The translations under genes and the position numbers were made by a program. DNA of 64,000 bases from Oricola nitratireducens (GTDB taxonomy: Bacteria; Pseudomonadota; Alphaproteobacteria; Rhizobiales; Rhizobiaceae), in assembly GCF_014904745.1 (NCBI RefSeq), contig NZ_JACZCS010000005.1, positions 64,753 through 128,752 on the forward strand. The letters are read 5' to 3'. Shown here piece after piece: positions 52,212 to 60,702 of the stretch (positions are counted from its first letter, which is position 1; each line of letters opens with the position of its first letter). The notes beneath the pieces were generated by a model that saw only the letters and a program-made list of their open reading frames with translations, was not told where the DNA came from and searched no databases.

Positions 52212-54716
52212 ATGACCATGGGTGACGTCGATCAGGGCAATATTCTCGCAGAATGGCTGTCTTTCCTGACGCATCCCGTCTTCGACCTGTATTTCGTGGT
52301 TTTCGCGGCGGCGGCGGGTCTGGTTCTGGCCGGGGCGATCATCTTTCTTCGTCTGAAGACACGCGGGCAGATGGCCGGCGCGCTGGAGATCGTCAGCGTT
52401 CCGGGCGCTTCGGGCCAGTCGCCGCGCGCGGCCTTCGCGGAAAAATTCCAGGACATAGACAGTGTGCTGGAAGACCATGCTCCGGTGGGTTCGCCATGGC
52501 GGCGGTTTCGCTACACCGTCGCGCCGAGTTCGCTGGATGACGGTCTGGAGACCGACCGGATGGTGATCTCCAGCGCGCCGACGCCGTCGGAATATTTCAA
52601 CGCGGCAAGCCTCGGTCTCGAGCGCCGGATGGTCGCCGGCATGCCGGGCGCATTCCTTTCCGTCGGCGTTCTGATCGCCGGACTCGGCCTGGCGGTGGCG
52701 CTGGCGAAGGCCACGGGGGCGACCGGACAGGCCGGTGCGAATCCGGCCGTAGCGGCAGCGGCCACGAAGGCGGCCATCGGCGCGGCGTCGGGCAAGATAT
52801 TGCTGATGTTCGTCGTCGGCGCGATCGCGCTGGTGCTGCGGTTCCTCGTCTCGTGGATGCGCGCGGGCGCCGCGCGGGACGTCGCGCGGTTCAACGGCGC
52901 GCTGGTCGAGCACATCCATTTCGCCAATGCGGAATCGGTCGGCGTGCGGCAGCAGGACGCGCTGCATTTCCAGGCCAAGAGCCTGCAGAGGCTGGGCGAG
53001 GAACTCGCGACCAGCATGGGCCAGTCGACGCGCAGCGCGATCATGGAAGGCTATGCCGACATCGCGTCTCGGCTGGAAGCGCTGGCGGCATGCTATGCGG
53101 ACCTCGTCGATGCGGCGCAGGAGGGCGCGCGGGAGGCGGTGACGCAGGGTTTCGAGAAATCCGTCGACGCCAATGCGGGCGAAGTCCTCAGGCGCATGGA
53201 AACGGTGGCCGAGGCGATGGCGGCGATGCCGGCCCGCCTGGAAGAAGGCTTCAGGAGTTCGGTCGACGCTGGCACGAAGGATGTCGTGGCGCGCATGCAA
53301 GAGGTGTCGGACGCCATGGCTGCGTTGCCGGAGCGCGTGGACCAGGTCGCGCTTGCGCTCGAAAACGCGGGAGCGGATCTCGCCGGACGGCAGGCCGGCT
53401 TCGTTTTGAAATTGCAGGACGAGGCGGCGCAATCGGCGGTGACGACCGCCAGGACGATCGCCGACAACGTGCAGACCGCGACCCAGAACGCGTTGACGGA
53501 GATGCAGGACATCGCCGGCCGGATCACCGAAGGGCTGGTGCGGCTGCCGGACCGGATCGAGATGGCGGCGAAGACGTTCGACGCGGCGAGCGGGCGGATG
53601 GCCGAGGTCCAGGAAACGGTCGCAGAACGATCCCAGGCACAGGCGCTGGATGCCGTCGCCTCGGTCACGGCGATGATTTCGCAGGCCGTCGACGGGCTGG
53701 CGAAGGACGTCGAGGAGACGATTTCGGTTTCGCTGCGCCAGACGACGGATACGATCCGGACGGTCGCACAGGGCATGAGCGTCCTGCCGGGCCGCATCGA
53801 GGGCGCCGCGGCGACGCTGGAACAGGCGAGCGAAAAGATCGCCTCCGCCCAGTCGCGCGTTCTCGGCGAGATGCGCGAAAGCGCCCGCGAGACGGCCGTT
53901 TCGACGGCGCGGACGATTGCCGACGCGGTCGACGAGAACACGGCGACCTTCCTGTCCCGACTCGGGGATTCCAACGAGGTGTTCAAGGAGCGCGCCGAGG
54001 CGCTGTCCGGCCTGTTCGCCACGCTGCAGAAGGCGAGCGACAGGATCGCCGACACGCATGTGCGCTTCCTGGCAGAAATGCAGGACGGCACGCGCGAGAT
54101 GATTTCGTCGATGGCCAAGACGGTCGCCGACGAGATCAAGCTCAAGACCGCGGAGCTCGTCGCGCAGCTCAGGCAATCCGACAAGGACTTCAACACGCGC
54201 ATCGCGGCGCTGACCGCGATCGCGGAACAGGCCGGCAGGACGAGCCATGCGTTGAGCGAGACCATCGAGCGCATGGCGGCGGAAAACGACCGGGTCGAAA
54301 AACAGGTCGCGACGATATCGGGATCGCTGGCGGGCACGACGGAGAGCATGCAGAAATCCGCGCAAAGCCTCGCCGGCAATCTGGCGCAGATCGACGATTC
54401 GCTGGGCGCGTTTCAGAGCCTTTCGAAGGAGACGATCGAGACGGTCGGCAGCTCCCAGAAAAACATCAAGGAGACGCTCGGCGCGCTGCACAAATTGTGG
54501 CAGGGCCATGTCGAGCGTTTCGACGATGTCGACGCCAAGCTTGGCGGCGTGTTCGGGGAGATTTCCGGGCAGATCGACATGCAGACACGGCTGATGCGCG
54601 ACCAGATCGGCCAGATGGACAGCGCGCTTGCCGCGGCCGTGTCGCATCTCGGCGAACTCGTCGAGCAACTGAGCGAGGCGAGGGGGAGCTATCGCGGATC
54701 GGAAGCGCTCGAATGA
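52212..54716 (+). CDS. ZorA-like membrane protein with very long helical tail
   Basis: An 834-residue protein. Three hydrophobic helices lie at about 24-46, 147-170 and 196-217; the second reads MPGAFLSVGVLIAGLGLAVAL, like the pore helix entry of MotA/TolQ/ExbB-type and ZorA proteins. The remaining 600 residues are a soluble, almost purely helical tail without proline breaks except in repeated LPxRxE turns. It contains about four diverged units of 73-80 residues (starts near 53325, 53544, 53784 and 54012). ZorA of the Zorya anti-phage system has three helices and such a tail. The gene overlaps the next one by 4 bp. No MotB/ZorB-like partner is seen. Start may also be ATG 52218. Confidence 0.6.
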   Translation: MTMGDVDQGNILAEWLSFLTHPVFDLYFVVFAAAAGLVLAGAIIFLRLKTRGQMAGALEIVSVPGASGQSPRAAFAEKFQDIDSVLEDHAPVGSPWRRFRYTVAPSSLDDGLETDRMVISSAPTPSEYFNAASLGLERRMVAGMPGAFLSVGVLIAGLGLAVALAKATGATGQAGANPAVAAAATKAAIGAASGKILLMFVVGAIALVLRFLVSWMRAGAARDVARFNGALVEHIHFANAESVGVRQQDALHFQAKSLQRLGEELATSMGQSTRSAIMEGYADIASRLEALAACYADLVDAAQEGAREAVTQGFEKSVDANAGEVLRRMETVAEAMAAMPARLEEGFRSSVDAGTKDVVARMQEVSDAMAALPERVDQVALALENAGADLAGRQAGFVLKLQDEAAQSAVTTARTIADNVQTATQNALTEMQDIAGRITEGLVRLPDRIEMAAKTFDAASGRMAEVQETVAERSQAQALDAVASVTAMISQAVDGLAKDVEETISVSLRQTTDTIRTVAQGMSVLPGRIEGAAATLEQASEKIASAQSRVLGEMRESARETAVSTARTIADAVDENTATFLSRLGDSNEVFKERAEALSGLFATLQKASDRIADTHVRFLAEMQDGTREMISSMAKTVADEIKLKTAELVAQLRQSDKDFNTRIAALTAIAEQAGRTSHALSETIERMAAENDRVEKQVATISGSLAGTTESMQKSAQSLAGNLAQIDDSLGAFQSLSKETIETVGSSQKNIKETLGALHKLWQGHVERFDDVDAKLGGVFGEISGQIDMQTRLMRDQIGQMDSALAAAVSHLGELVEQLSEARGSYRGSEALE

Positions 54717-55615
54717 GCGCGGAAACGGGACTCGTCAGGCAGATCGATGCGCGCAGGGCCCAGTCCGGCGAACCGCAACCGGCGGCGCCGGAACCGAGCC
54801 GGTTGAAGCGGGCGGTCGATATCTGCCTGCGTCACAAGGCGCCCGAACCCGAGGAGGAAGCGCGCGACCGCCGCATCAAGGAGGTCGCCGACAAGCTGCA
54901 GGCCGGCGCGGCATCCGACATCGCGCTTTGCGATTTGCGGCTGGCGTTGATCGGCCTGCGCGACCATCCGGCTTTCCGGTCCAGCATGGTCGCGCGCCAG
55001 CGCCTGTTGAGCGAGGCGATCACACGGCGCGGCCGCACGCCGGTCAACGCGCTGTTCACCGCGCTGCTTTTCACGTTCGAACCGGGCAGCCCGGAAACCA
55101 GGCGGATGCTCGACCATCTTCGGCAACATGCCGGCGATTTGCGCCGCGAGACGCGCGAATTCGTGGCGCGCACGCGTTTCTTCGACAGCGACTGCGGCGT
55201 GGCGTATCTGCTTTCGCAGCTCGATCTCGCCAATCCCGTCGCGTCGCTCGAAAGGGCGGGCCTCAGCGCGACCCTGCAGGATTCGGCCTATGGATTCGCC
55301 CTGAAATGCCGTGCGCTGGACCGTGCGCTCGCCCGCGCCGAAACCAACGGCTATCCGCTTTCACAGGTGCTCGGCTGGATCGAACTCGGCGCGCGGCAAC
55401 GGCCCGACTTGCAGAGCGTTCTCTATTCCCATCTTCTGTCGCCGTTCCTCGACCGCAATCCGTCGGCCGGGTTGCGGCTGACGATCACGCAGTTCCTGCT
55501 GGTGCATTTCGGTGATCCGCGCGCGGTCACGTGGCCGCGGCTGCCCGGCGACCGCGGCGGCTCAAGGCGCGATCAGTGCGTGGCCGTCATGAAACGGTGG
55601 GTGGACCATTCCTGA
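54713..55615 (+). CDS. EH-signature (ZorC)-like protein, small
   Basis: A 300-residue soluble, helical protein coupled by ATGA overlap to the ZorA-like gene. Near the C-terminus it has FLLVHFGDPRAVTWPRL (about 260-277) followed by KRWVDHS, which recalls the fLL-x-fGDPR-x-W...W end of EH-signature (ZorC) proteins. The rest, with helical DLRLALIGLRDHPAF and RTPVNALFTALL segments, is not diagnostic. It ends 50 bp before the tRNA-Val fragment and is shorter than typical ZorC, so a trimmed C-terminus is possible. The assignment rests on one motif plus context, so it is tentative. Confidence 0.45.
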   Translation: MSAETGLVRQIDARRAQSGEPQPAAPEPSRLKRAVDICLRHKAPEPEEEARDRRIKEVADKLQAGAASDIALCDLRLALIGLRDHPAFRSSMVARQRLLSEAITRRGRTPVNALFTALLFTFEPGSPETRRMLDHLRQHAGDLRRETREFVARTRFFDSDCGVAYLLSQLDLANPVASLERAGLSATLQDSAYGFALKCRALDRALARAETNGYPLSQVLGWIELGARQRPDLQSVLYSHLLSPFLDRNPSAGLRLTITQFLLVHFGDPRAVTWPRLPGDRGGSRRDQCVAVMKRWVDHS

Positions 55616-55665
55616 GGGTACCGCGCGGCGGCGGAGCGTCTGTATCTGCAATTCGGGGTTTGGAA

Positions 55666-55725
55666 TGGTGGGCGGTACTGGGATTGAACCAGTGACCCCT
55701 ACGATGTCAACGTAGTGCTCTCCCG
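55666..55725 (-). tRNA. 3' fragment of tRNA-Val(GAC), attachment-site remnant
   Basis: On the minus strand the last 60 bases of a tRNA are intact. They include part of the D-loop and D-stem, an anticodon arm CTACG/CGTAG with anticodon GAC, a T-arm ACTGG/CCAGT, the 3' acceptor strand and encoded CCA (55666-55668). From 55726 the sequence no longer matches a tRNA: the 5' acceptor strand and half of the D-arm are missing. It is a non-functional duplicate left by integration into tRNA-Val. Confidence 0.88.
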
Positions 55726-56387
55726 TAAATCGCTATTCAGCGATCAGACAAAAGACTGAATGAATCCAGCTGCTTAACGCAGTCTACGATCTTTTTATGA
55801 GCTAATCAATCCGCCCGCCGAACCGTGAAATCCAATGTTCAGTGTGACCAGAGTGTGACCGGGGAGGGGGATGAGCCACCCCGGGTACTACCGTTATCGG
55901 TATATGGCCTCGCCATTTTTTTAGAATTTCAGGTTGTCAAATTAGCTAGGATACAGGTCCGTTGATTTGCCGCTGCTGAACAGGAGTAATGCGGTCGAAG
56001 CGGGAGTGGATCGGAGAACTGTGTACGCACGTCAAACACCGAATTGAGACGATAGATTTTTTAGCTTAAATTGCTCCAGTTGGTATAACTACTCGACGTA
56101 TTTACAATCCCAAGAAATGCACTGATTTCAATTAGTTTCTCCGTATTATGAACGTGGCAGACATATTGATTTTCAGTAGATTGGCCTTTTTAGAAGTGGG
56201 CCTAGGCATCACAAAATTGGCGCCCGAAACTCTCGTGATTGTGAGAGAGGGGCAAGTCAGGATTCCAGACAAAGATAATGGCTGCCATTCGTCTGTATGT
56301 TAAAGTGTTTACTTGACTGGCGCTTTCAATAGCACCTAATCTCTGGATAACCGCCGAGCGCTTCTTCGAGCTTTTAGCGAGGGTTCC
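55726..56387. other. Gene-free end region of the element
   Basis: About 660 bp without a convincing gene. Next to the junction is ATCGCT/AGCGAT (55729-55744), a perfect 6-bp inverted repeat. AGTGTGACC occurs twice 11 bp apart (55841 and 55852). Such short repeats near an attachment end may bind integrase arms or an excisionase; this is inferred. TTGACT at 56313 with TAATCT 18 bp on is a weak promoter candidate for the operon that follows. Confidence 0.5.
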
Positions 56388-56777
56388 ATGGGACAAGCAG
56401 AATTCTCCAACGGAGTTGTAATCGAGGGCGAAGCTTTCAGATTAAAGTGGCCGTCAGCATTCGAGGAGACAGGCGATAACGTACGTTTGCTATCGACAGT
56501 CAATATGTCAGTTAGCAATCGTACAGGTTCAGAAGTTGAGCTTATTATAGAATCCAAGTATCAAGAGGATGGAAATGATATATATCATCCTGATGAGCTT
56601 GTATTTTCTATCTCAGATACAACATCAACAGATCTAATTAAATTGGGACCAATTATTTTAGATTATTCCTTAACAATAAAGGCAAATGGACATAACTTAA
56701 GCTATATTGTAAATTGTAGAATCGGTGCCGAAGTTCAGACACTCGTGGTTCAGGGCTCACTATATTTTGGGGAGTGA
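56388..56777 (+). CDS. Hypothetical protein, first gene of low-GC operon
   Basis: A 129-residue soluble protein with no signal or membrane helix. Alternating hydrophobic strands (VELIIESKY, ELVFSISDT, LGPIILDYSLTI, LSYIVNCRI, TLVVQGSLYF) suggest an all-beta sandwich. GAGG lies 6 bp before the ATG. It is not recognised. Its stop is 4 bp before the GTG of the 877-residue gene, so the two are coupled. Base composition is clearly foreign to the chromosome on the left. Confidence 0.7.
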   Translation: MGQAEFSNGVVIEGEAFRLKWPSAFEETGDNVRLLSTVNMSVSNRTGSEVELIIESKYQEDGNDIYHPDELVFSISDTTSTDLIKLGPIILDYSLTIKANGHNLSYIVNCRIGAEVQTLVVQGSLYFGE

Positions 56778-56781
56778 ATAA

Positions 56782-59415
56782 GTGCCAAATCTGTATTTAG
56801 ATCGCGGCGCGGAAGATAGTCTCCGCCTAACGCAAACCGGCGAAAAAGACGAAAAAAAATCGTCGCTCTTCGATCATACAAGCCTTGGCAGCATATCAGA
56901 AAATGGACGAGATATAGATGTTGTTTCTTTTTCGCGCAGCCGCGAGGTTGAAATCGATTGGAAGAAGATTGTTGATCACTCTGACACACCTGGCGCAACT
57001 CATCCATATATTCTTGGATATGGATTATCTTACCTTAAAACAGAATTTGAAAAACGACTTAAAATCGGTCCGATAATATCGAGTAAAGATCTACCGCTTA
57101 TTAACTCTTATCTACACAACTATGATCCCCCTAGCCTGCTGGTTAATATACCGGGATATAAAAGGATATGCGTTGTTAGCAGTCTAAAAACACTTCCGCT
57201 TATGGGGCCATTCTTTCAATCCGTTCAGGATTACGAGGAGTTTTGGGAGCAAGCCCAATTTGGTGCGTTCCTTTCCGATCTCTTTCTGACTAAGCTAAGG
57301 ATTGTTGATCTAGCTCCTGCGATCATCTATCGTCAGTATCGAGAGCTTGTAGCACTTGAGAAAGTTGGCGTCGCGCTAGCATCTGCCGCAGACAATCTTG
57401 TCTCCACTGAAATTCCGGGCTTTCTTTCGAAGGATCAAATCGATGATCTCGTTGGAAGTTACAGCCAAATGCGATCAGTTGGCCTGAATATTCAGGAGCG
57501 GATCGAGCGACTAAGAGATCGGGCGAGTGATTTGGGTTATGTCTTGGTCACAACAGACGGACTAGAATATAAGTATCCAGATGGCACCGTTGATACGCTT
57601 AAGAAAGGCGAACTCTATCAGCCTTATGAAACAGAAGTCTCTTGGCAATCTAGATATGAAAGAATTGAATTCGTCCAAATATTCAATTTTCTCCATGTTC
57701 CTCGCAGAATAAATGTCACAGAAAACCATAGAAAACAAGTGACAAAGTACAGAAAAATTGTTCCGGACTTCGATCCGTGGATAGAAGAGGAAAACAGGCT
57801 TTCAGGTGCTGGTTATAATACCTTTCGATTCAGTAGAGTAGGGAGCGGATATTTTACCCAGGAAGGTGACGAGCTTGGAGATATCATTGATCGATGTGAA
57901 CTAGATCCGGAATTTGGTAGATTATGCGCGGTAATGTTGCCTGTTTATGAGCAAGGCCTAGTTTCCGGAGAGATCCTGGCGAAATATGTTGTTGTAACCG
58001 CGCCGCGACGAGGCATGGAACCGATCCACACTCCGAGGATCTTTATTGAAGAGGATTTGGTGTTTTCGACCAGCTACAAAGGCGCTGAAGTCGGCGAACT
58101 CGCAAGTTCTATAAATTTGGCGCCAGGTGAGAAACGCGAGATTATATTAGAGAAATCCACTAAAACTGAAACCGAAGTTCGCAGGACCGCAACCTCTCTG
58201 TCTGATTTAAATGAAAGCAGTTCTGCAGACTATGCTACTGAACTGGAAAAAGAAGCTCGGGCATCCAAGGAAACGACTACAACTCAGAGTCTAAGTGCTA
58301 GCGCCGGTGGCAGCTACGGTGGCTTTTCCGCAAGTGCTTCTGGCTCTAGCTCTTCCAGCCAGACTACGAAGGATTTTGCGAGAAACTTCTCAAAAGTCGC
58401 GAGAAAGGCTGCACGATCAGTAACGCGCCAAACTAGGCTAGAACTCCAAAGTTCAAGTCTTCAGAAAACTACGACATCTTCGAGGGAAAGCACTAAAATT
58501 GAGATTGAGAATATTAATGACGGCCGTTCTCTGAACCTTCTCTTTTATCAATTATATAACGTATACAAAGCTCGATTGAAGCTGGAGCGGCTTTCATTTA
58601 CCTATTTGTCGGGAGTAGAGGTAGTGGCCGGTTCTGGTATCGTACTCCCTCAGCAATTCTCGTTGGACGAACTTTCGTCATTAGTCGATGAATTCTCGTT
58701 AGATGGTCTGCCCGTGCGGCCAAATCCATTGTTTGTTGGGAATCCTCAAGAAGCGGCCCTCGAAAGATTACTTGATGCGCTAATTCGCACCCTTAAAGAG
58801 TATCACGGCCTAGGGGACGCTAGTTCGGATACGGTATTAATCCCCGACTTTCCTCCTGGAGGCACAACGCCTACGGAGAGAATAGAAATCCTCACTCGAT
58901 CACTTACTCGTCTAATATATCTCGGAACGGAGATTCCGCTTTCAGCTGACGCAAATCTGTCAAAGCTGGATACCTTATCGGAATTTTTAATCGGATCGCC
59001 GGGACTTTATCTAGATGCTCATGTTGGCGAGCGTAACGCCACCGAACCCTATTCGGATGAAATGCGCGCGGCGGAAGTTCGGAGACAAAATGCAGAGGTG
59101 CGCGGAATAGAGGCGAAAGCGCTATATTATGCTGCTTTGGCCGCGCGCCAAGGAAAGATTGACAGTCCGTTTTCGGTTAATGGCGTGTTTATAGGAAATG
59201 ATAAGATTCAATTGACGTTTGAAGGAAACCCCATTGCCGGTGACTATTTACTAATCCTTGAATCAAGGAAAGTTGGTGAATTCAATTTGGCCGCTAACCA
59301 AACGGAAGCTGAGGTGACGGTGTCGGCTCCTGGTCCTTGGCTAGAGCCAGCAAGCGTAGATTTGGTGAGAGTTAAACATGTCCAGTCCGGTCACGAAGCC
59401 TTATTCTTGATTTAG
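56782..59415 (+). CDS. Large hypothetical protein with Ser-rich helical hinge, low GC
   Basis: An 877-residue soluble protein starting at GTG with GGGGAG 7 bp upstream. Residues 1-440 are mixed and unrecognised. A beta segment with LAPGEKREIILEK (near 448) leads into a Ser/Thr/Glu-rich helix, a Gly/Ser-rich hinge (about 504-528; ASAGGSYGGFSASASGSSSS), another basic helix, and then ENINDGRSLNLLFYQLYNVY (near 575). I have seen this helix-hinge-helix plus N-x-GR-x-L-x-FYQ pattern in uncharacterised large proteins, but no function is attached. The C-terminal 80 residues look like an Ig-type beta domain. Central gene of a three-gene operon. Confidence 0.75.
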   Translation: MPNLYLDRGAEDSLRLTQTGEKDEKKSSLFDHTSLGSISENGRDIDVVSFSRSREVEIDWKKIVDHSDTPGATHPYILGYGLSYLKTEFEKRLKIGPIISSKDLPLINSYLHNYDPPSLLVNIPGYKRICVVSSLKTLPLMGPFFQSVQDYEEFWEQAQFGAFLSDLFLTKLRIVDLAPAIIYRQYRELVALEKVGVALASAADNLVSTEIPGFLSKDQIDDLVGSYSQMRSVGLNIQERIERLRDRASDLGYVLVTTDGLEYKYPDGTVDTLKKGELYQPYETEVSWQSRYERIEFVQIFNFLHVPRRINVTENHRKQVTKYRKIVPDFDPWIEEENRLSGAGYNTFRFSRVGSGYFTQEGDELGDIIDRCELDPEFGRLCAVMLPVYEQGLVSGEILAKYVVVTAPRRGMEPIHTPRIFIEEDLVFSTSYKGAEVGELASSINLAPGEKREIILEKSTKTETEVRRTATSLSDLNESSSADYATELEKEARASKETTTTQSLSASAGGSYGGFSASASGSSSSSQTTKDFARNFSKVARKAARSVTRQTRLELQSSSLQKTTTSSRESTKIEIENINDGRSLNLLFYQLYNVYKARLKLERLSFTYLSGVEVVAGSGIVLPQQFSLDELSSLVDEFSLDGLPVRPNPLFVGNPQEAALERLLDALIRTLKEYHGLGDASSDTVLIPDFPPGGTTPTERIEILTRSLTRLIYLGTEIPLSADANLSKLDTLSEFLIGSPGLYLDAHVGERNATEPYSDEMRAAEVRRQNAEVRGIEAKALYYAALAARQGKIDSPFSVNGVFIGNDKIQLTFEGNPIAGDYLLILESRKVGEFNLAANQTEAEVTVSAPGPWLEPASVDLVRVKHVQSGHEALFLI

Positions 59416-59417
59416 CT

Positions 59418-60314
59418 ATGGGGACAGATCGTGTAGTTCCGCCCATTAGTTACCCTCAGTGTAACGCGCTAGATGCACCCATTAAGGGGCCGACTATCCG
59501 AAGTGCGCCGTGGTTTGCGGAAGCGGATAGGGGCGATTACGATTTCGTTGTTCCGCGATCGAGCTTTAATGATGCCGTCGAACTTCTGAAGACACATGGA
59601 GAAGTTATTGATGCGGTATCCGCGGGCGTCGTTAACGCTGGAAAGTCTGGGGAACTTTATCTCGACTTGATAAATGTTTCGGTAATACGATTTGAGCGTA
59701 CGATAAGGGATATTGGGGAAGAGGTCCGAAAAACACAGACTTACACTCCGGAAATGGCTGAGCGAATTATCAACGCACGGCGAGCGATGTTGAAAGAGTT
59801 GCGCGGTATCACCCCTTTAGGAACTTATTTTAAAATTGAACCTGATTATCCAGAGCTGTTTTCGGCTAAGAAGACCGAAAGATTAGCAAAGAGACTAGAG
59901 GCATTGACAGAGCGTGGAGCTGTGTCCAGTCGAAGCTTTCGTAGTATTGTAAAGGGGGCAAAAAAACAGGCGCCTTCTGCAGAGAACTATATAAAAACCA
60001 GTAGCAGTTATGCAAAAGCTCTAAAGAACCTAGGTGGATTCGTTGAGATAATACAGATATCACCTGATATTAATAGATTTCTAACAACAGATGATCCTGA
60101 AGAGTATAAGAAATCACTGTCACATTTGGCCGGAGCTGGCGCGGGCGCCTTGGTTTCACGGGCCGCCCCATTCTTATGCATAGGGTTTGGAGTCGCAACC
60201 GGTGGTTTCGGGTTATTAGCTTGTGGCATTGCAGTTAACGTCGTTGCCGGAACGATACTCACGGACTTTGTCGAACTGCAAACCAAGAAGGTTCTTGACC
60301 AGGAAATTCCTTAA
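59418..60314 (+). CDS. Hypothetical protein with glycine-rich hydrophobic C-terminus
   Basis: A 298-residue protein, 2 bp after the 877-residue gene. The first 235 residues are soluble and mostly helical (DAVELLKTHGEVIDAV, YTPEMAERIINARRAMLKEL). The last part (about 238-284) is strongly hydrophobic and glycine-rich (LAGAGAGALVSRAAPFL, then GFGVATGGFGLLACGIAV), like membrane-inserting ends of colicin-type or polymorphic-toxin proteins. No signal peptide is seen. A pore-forming or membrane-damaging role is inferred from this layout only. Confidence 0.7.
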   Translation: MGTDRVVPPISYPQCNALDAPIKGPTIRSAPWFAEADRGDYDFVVPRSSFNDAVELLKTHGEVIDAVSAGVVNAGKSGELYLDLINVSVIRFERTIRDIGEEVRKTQTYTPEMAERIINARRAMLKELRGITPLGTYFKIEPDYPELFSAKKTERLAKRLEALTERGAVSSRSFRSIVKGAKKQAPSAENYIKTSSSYAKALKNLGGFVEIIQISPDINRFLTTDDPEEYKKSLSHLAGAGAGALVSRAAPFLCIGFGVATGGFGLLACGIAVNVVAGTILTDFVELQTKKVLDQEIP

Positions 60315-60379
60315 ACGCTCGAAATATTTTACTGCAACTCTATTGGTCTTGTTGGAAGACATTTAAATATCTTAGGTGA

Positions 60380-60571
60380 CATATCGGGACCGAGCATGCC
60401 ATGACGCCTGATGAACATCGGGCGAAAAGGGGCTTTTCTTTAGGCTATCCGACGGTTGATTCCGAATATGTCAAACAACTTTCGAAACTTGGCAAATCGA
60501 TGGGGCTAGGACGGAATCCGGAACCGAAGATAACGAAAAGAGGAAATAGGGGGGCTCTCGGTAGTGTGTAA
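60380..60571 (+). pseudogene. MucR/Ros-family regulator remnant (C-terminal half)
   Basis: The frame reads HIGTEHAMTPDEHRAKRGF, then YPTVDSEYVKQLSKLGKSMGLGRNP, which is the end of the Ros/MucR zinc finger plus the conserved C-terminal region (family: H-x-TEH-x-LTPxEYRxKWxLPxDYPMVAP...LAxxxGLGR). The frame is closed by a TGA directly before HIGTEH, and the Cys-containing half of the finger is not found upstream in any frame. A 56-residue reading from ATG 60401 exists but lacks the finger. I call it a decayed copy. Confidence 0.75.
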
Positions 60572-60702
60572 TAGCCCCTTCTGCACGTTCCGACTGTCTA
60601 AGCTCAGGATCCACTAATTAGGCCATAGCCAATGGCAGCGTTGCGGACCAAACGGACTACATAGCGCCCGCACTGGATTCCATGGGATCCGTGACTTAAT
60701 TG

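Noticed and set aside
51960..54668. The upstream 900 codons of the minus-strand frame that ends with the GlsB/YeaQ protein
   Set aside because: Only the last 93 codons look like a protein; the rest is the antisense shadow of the ZorA-like gene.
55666..55760. A complete, functional tRNA-Val gene
   Set aside because: The 5' acceptor strand and half of the D-arm are absent after 55725, so it cannot fold into a tRNA.
55728..55900. A leftover integrase C-terminus ending VTLWSH on the minus strand
   Set aside because: The matching stretch is only a few residues and the upstream frame is low-complexity; too little to call.
60401..60571. A stand-alone 56-residue gene from ATG 60401
   Set aside because: Family similarity extends upstream of that ATG to the preceding stop and the essential zinc finger is missing, so a remnant is the better explanation.
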